Below, in pieces: positions 33,026 to 35,122 of a stretch of DNA of 35,122 nt (positions are counted from its first letter, which is position 1; each line of letters starts with the position of its first letter). The notes below the pieces were generated by a model that worked only from the letters and a program-made list of their open reading frames with translations, had not been told where the DNA came from and searched no databases. Source of the stretch: Sediminibacterium sp. GTDB lineage: Bacteria > Bacteroidota > Bacteroidia > Chitinophagales > Chitinophagaceae. The stretch lies in assembly GCA_021300455.1 (NCBI GenBank), contig JAJTDP010000013.1:1-35122 (forward strand), written 5' to 3'. The translations under genes were made by a program, and so were the position numbers.

Positions 33026-33055
33026 TAAATTAAATTAGATTCTTAATTCAGCCCT

Positions 33056-35002
33056 ATGTTAAAGAAGTCAATTCTATCTATTCTTACATTTATTTGTTTT
33101 GCAAATTTCTCTTATGCCCAAGCCGATCGTTGGCAACAACATATCGACTATAAAATTAAAGCAGCCCTTGATGTTACTACTAATATTATAAAGGGAACAG
33201 AAGAAATAGTGTATACGAATAATTCAACCGATACTTTGCGCAAGGTTTATTTCCATATGTATTGGAATGCCTTTCAACCTAATTCTTCAATGGATATTCG
33301 TAGTAGAGAGCTTGGAAAAAATTTATTAAATTTTAGACGTGGTGCTATTACTGCCTCTAATGCAACTATGTTAGGTCAAGAAGCTACACAAGATTGGGAT
33401 AGAAGGGTAAGAGATCGTATACAAAAATTAAAACCCACTGAAATAGGTTATCAAAGAATAAGTCAAATTATAATAAATGGTAAGGCGCAAAAATTAATGG
33501 AGCACGAAACAATTTTAGAAGTGCAATTAACACAAGCTATTGCGCCCAAAACTTCTATTAAAATGAACTTGCAATTTGAAGCGCAGGTGCCTGTTCAAAT
33601 AAGACGCTCTGGTCGTGATAATGCAGAGGGTATTCGTTATTCAATGAGTCAGTGGTATCCTAAAATGGTAGAATATGATTACCAAGGATGGAATACCAAT
33701 GCCTATATAGCACGTGAGTTTCATGGCGTTTGGGGAAATTATGATGTGACATTAAGTTTAGATAAATCTTATATGGTGGCAGCCACAGGTGTATTACAAA
33801 ACCCTAATGCAGTAGCCGATAAATTCGGTAACCTTTCTTGGAATTTTACAGGAAAAAATATTCATGATTTTATGTGGGCTGCAGATAATAAATACAAGCA
33901 TTTATCTAAAGAAGTGCGCAAAGGATTAACCTTACATGTTTATTTTAAAGAAAATAATGCGTCATCTGATAGTGCTTGGGCCAATATTTTATGGGCTGCT
34001 GAAAAAGCATTGCCGTATATGGAGAAAAAATATGGTGCTTATCCTTATCCTCAATATTCCTTTATCCAAGGAGGAGATGGGGGTATGGAATACGGAATGG
34101 GAACTTTATTAAAAGGCCCTAGTCTTGGAACTGCTATTCATGAGTGGATGCATACTTGGTACCAACATATATTAGGCACCAATGAAAGTTTATTCCCTTG
34201 GATGGATGAAGGCTTTACTTCTTATGCTGAAGATGATATTACTTATTGGTATAATAATAATTATGCAACATTATCGCCTTATATCAATGAAAAAGAAAAA
34301 GCAAGATTAAAAGCGGAAATAGAAACTGCAAAAACACAATTACCCGCTATTCAATTTGGAAACTATGCAGGTTATTTAACTTTAGCAAAAAGTGGTATTG
34401 AAGAACCCATGAGCACACATTCCGATCATTATAATTATAATTATTCATACAGTAGCGCTGCTTATACTAAAGGCGCCACTTTCTTAGGCTTATTAGGTTA
34501 TATAGTAACTGATTCAGTTAGAGATGCTATTTTATTGAATTACTATAATATATGGAAGTTTAAACATCCTAATGCCAATGACTTTACAAGAGTTGCAGAA
34601 AAAACAAGTGGTATACAATTGCAGTGGTTAAAAGAATATTGGGTGAACTCTACAAAAACCATCGATTATGGTTTAAATAATATTGAAGTGAATGCTAACA
34701 ATGCAAACGCTATTATAAGTATTCAACGCAATGGTAAATTTCCTATGCCTATTGAAGTTCTTGTTACCTATAAAGACGGCAGTAGTGAGCTGCATTATAT
34801 TCCATTAGATTTAATGTTAGGCGCAAAGCCAGCAGAGGGTAGCGTAAATAGAATTATGCATACAGAATGGCAGTGGGTAGCCCCTAGCTATACTTTTGAA
34901 ACCAGCAAGCCACTATCTGCATTGAAATCAATTGAAATTGATCCTAGCCAACGCATGCCTGATATTAATAGAAGTAATAATAAATTAGAGATACCTAATT
35001 AG
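33056..35002 (+). CDS. Secreted M1-family metallopeptidase
   Basis: This is a zinc aminopeptidase-like protein of the M1 (gluzincin) family, exported to the periplasm or outside. The 648-residue protein has a signal peptide (MLKKSILSILTFICFANFSYAQ) and an N-terminal beta domain. The GGMEYG exopeptidase-like motif (residues 342-347) corresponds to GAMEN, and the zinc site HEWMH (362-366) has its third ligand Glu385 in MDEGFTSYAED. The C-terminus ends in KLEIPN without a recognisable type IX sorting domain, so it may stay in the periplasm. Substrate specificity is unknown. It stands downstream of an AT-rich gap and is convergent with the partial gene at the window end. Confidence 0.92.
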   Translation: MLKKSILSILTFICFANFSYAQADRWQQHIDYKIKAALDVTTNIIKGTEEIVYTNNSTDTLRKVYFHMYWNAFQPNSSMDIRSRELGKNLLNFRRGAITASNATMLGQEATQDWDRRVRDRIQKLKPTEIGYQRISQIIINGKAQKLMEHETILEVQLTQAIAPKTSIKMNLQFEAQVPVQIRRSGRDNAEGIRYSMSQWYPKMVEYDYQGWNTNAYIAREFHGVWGNYDVTLSLDKSYMVAATGVLQNPNAVADKFGNLSWNFTGKNIHDFMWAADNKYKHLSKEVRKGLTLHVYFKENNASSDSAWANILWAAEKALPYMEKKYGAYPYPQYSFIQGGDGGMEYGMGTLLKGPSLGTAIHEWMHTWYQHILGTNESLFPWMDEGFTSYAEDDITYWYNNNYATLSPYINEKEKARLKAEIETAKTQLPAIQFGNYAGYLTLAKSGIEEPMSTHSDHYNYNYSYSSAAYTKGATFLGLLGYIVTDSVRDAILLNYYNIWKFKHPNANDFTRVAEKTSGIQLQWLKEYWVNSTKTIDYGLNNIEVNANNANAIISIQRNGKFPMPIEVLVTYKDGSSELHYIPLDLMLGAKPAEGSVNRIMHTEWQWVAPSYTFETSKPLSALKSIEIDPSQRMPDINRSNNKLEIPN

Positions 35003-35026
35003 CGTAGAGAGAGTGAGAGAAGATAA

Positions 35027-35122
35027 TTAAGGCTTCTTTACTTGTATGATAAACTTCTCTTCAAAATAAGCTTCTTGAAAAATGTCATGAATGGACATCA
35101 TTTTAGGACGCAGTCCACTTTC
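35027..35122 (-). CDS. 3' end of an unidentified minus-strand gene (partial)
   Basis: Read on the minus strand, one frame is open from the window edge to a TAA at 35027-35029, giving 31 residues that include SIHDIFQEAYFEEKFIIQVKKP. The other two minus-strand frames are closed within about 25 bases. The amino acid composition is coding-like, and the stop faces the stop of the peptidase gene 24 bases away, a normal convergent arrangement. Too little is visible to name a family. It could also be a chance open stretch. Confidence 0.5.
   Translation of the reverse strand, partial: ESGLRPKMMSIHDIFQEAYFEEKFIIQVKKP

Noticed and set aside
1-35122. Mobile element, CRISPR array, tRNA/rRNA gene, toxin-antitoxin or defence system
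   Set aside because: No transposase, integrase, regularly spaced repeats, tRNA-like cloverleaf or known defence domain was seen on either strand; genes are tightly packed housekeeping functions.

Overview
The window is a compact, AT-rich bacterial chromosome segment. It most likely comes from a Bacteroidota (Bacteroidetes) member of the Chitinophagales/Chitinophagaceae type. Four things point there. Start codons have A-rich upstream regions, almost always without a Shine-Dalgarno sequence. TAnnTTTG-like promoter boxes lie close to several start codons. The gene content is lineage-typical: a Bacteroidota-type omega subunit next to BamD, DUF4835/PorD-like and DUF4296-like proteins, a glucosaminidase-LysM protein and a GlcD-like oxidase. 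The protein sequences are also of Bacteroidota type. The family-level placement is inference.

Layout. (1) 1-8981: the downstream part of the S10 operon plus the spc operon, in canonical order: rplB (5'-truncated by the window), rpsS, rplV, rpsC, rplP, rpmC, rpsQ, rplN, rplX, rplE, rpsN, rpsH, rplF, rplR, rpsE, rpmD, rplO, secY. A strong intrinsic terminator follows. (2) 9065-11128: map, then a BaiN/HI0933-type flavoprotein. The infA-rpmJ-rpsM-rpsK-rpsD-rpoA-rplQ block that usually follows map in this phylum is absent here. (3) 11300-13248: rpsA with its own promoter-like box, 5' hairpin and terminator. (4) 13331-15794: bamD and rpoZ (overlapping, then a terminator), followed by a DUF4835/PorD-like gene and an overlapping DUF4296-like lipoprotein gene. 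(5) 15879-19396: a peroxiredoxin, the 23S rRNA methyltransferase rlmI on the minus strand, and divergent grpE-dnaJ. (6) 19399-23402, minus strand: a tight operon running from a sodium:solute symporter through an O-methyltransferase and a glucosaminidase-LysM protein to hpt. (7) 23488-27696: a LOG-family hydrolase on plus, then on minus trpS, a deoxynucleoside kinase, a broken glcD-like gene and a small outer-membrane-type protein. (8) 27778-35002, plus: recG, aminopeptidase P, pssA, purS, rsmI and a secreted M1 metallopeptidase. The last ~96 bases hold the 3' end of an unidentified minus-strand gene.

Most genes are core housekeeping functions: translation, protein export and maturation, chaperones, envelope assembly, nucleotide salvage, rRNA modification and DNA repair. 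I saw no tRNA, rRNA, CRISPR array, insertion sequence, prophage, defence island or biosynthetic cluster, and no gap without a gene longer than about 175 bases. I did not find a convincing new multi-gene system. The observations most worth a second look are the glcD-like gene disrupted by an internal deletion, the ribosomal operon ending after secY/map, one Shine-Dalgarno-like site before rplE in an otherwise SD-free operon, and small hairpins between several ribosomal protein genes.
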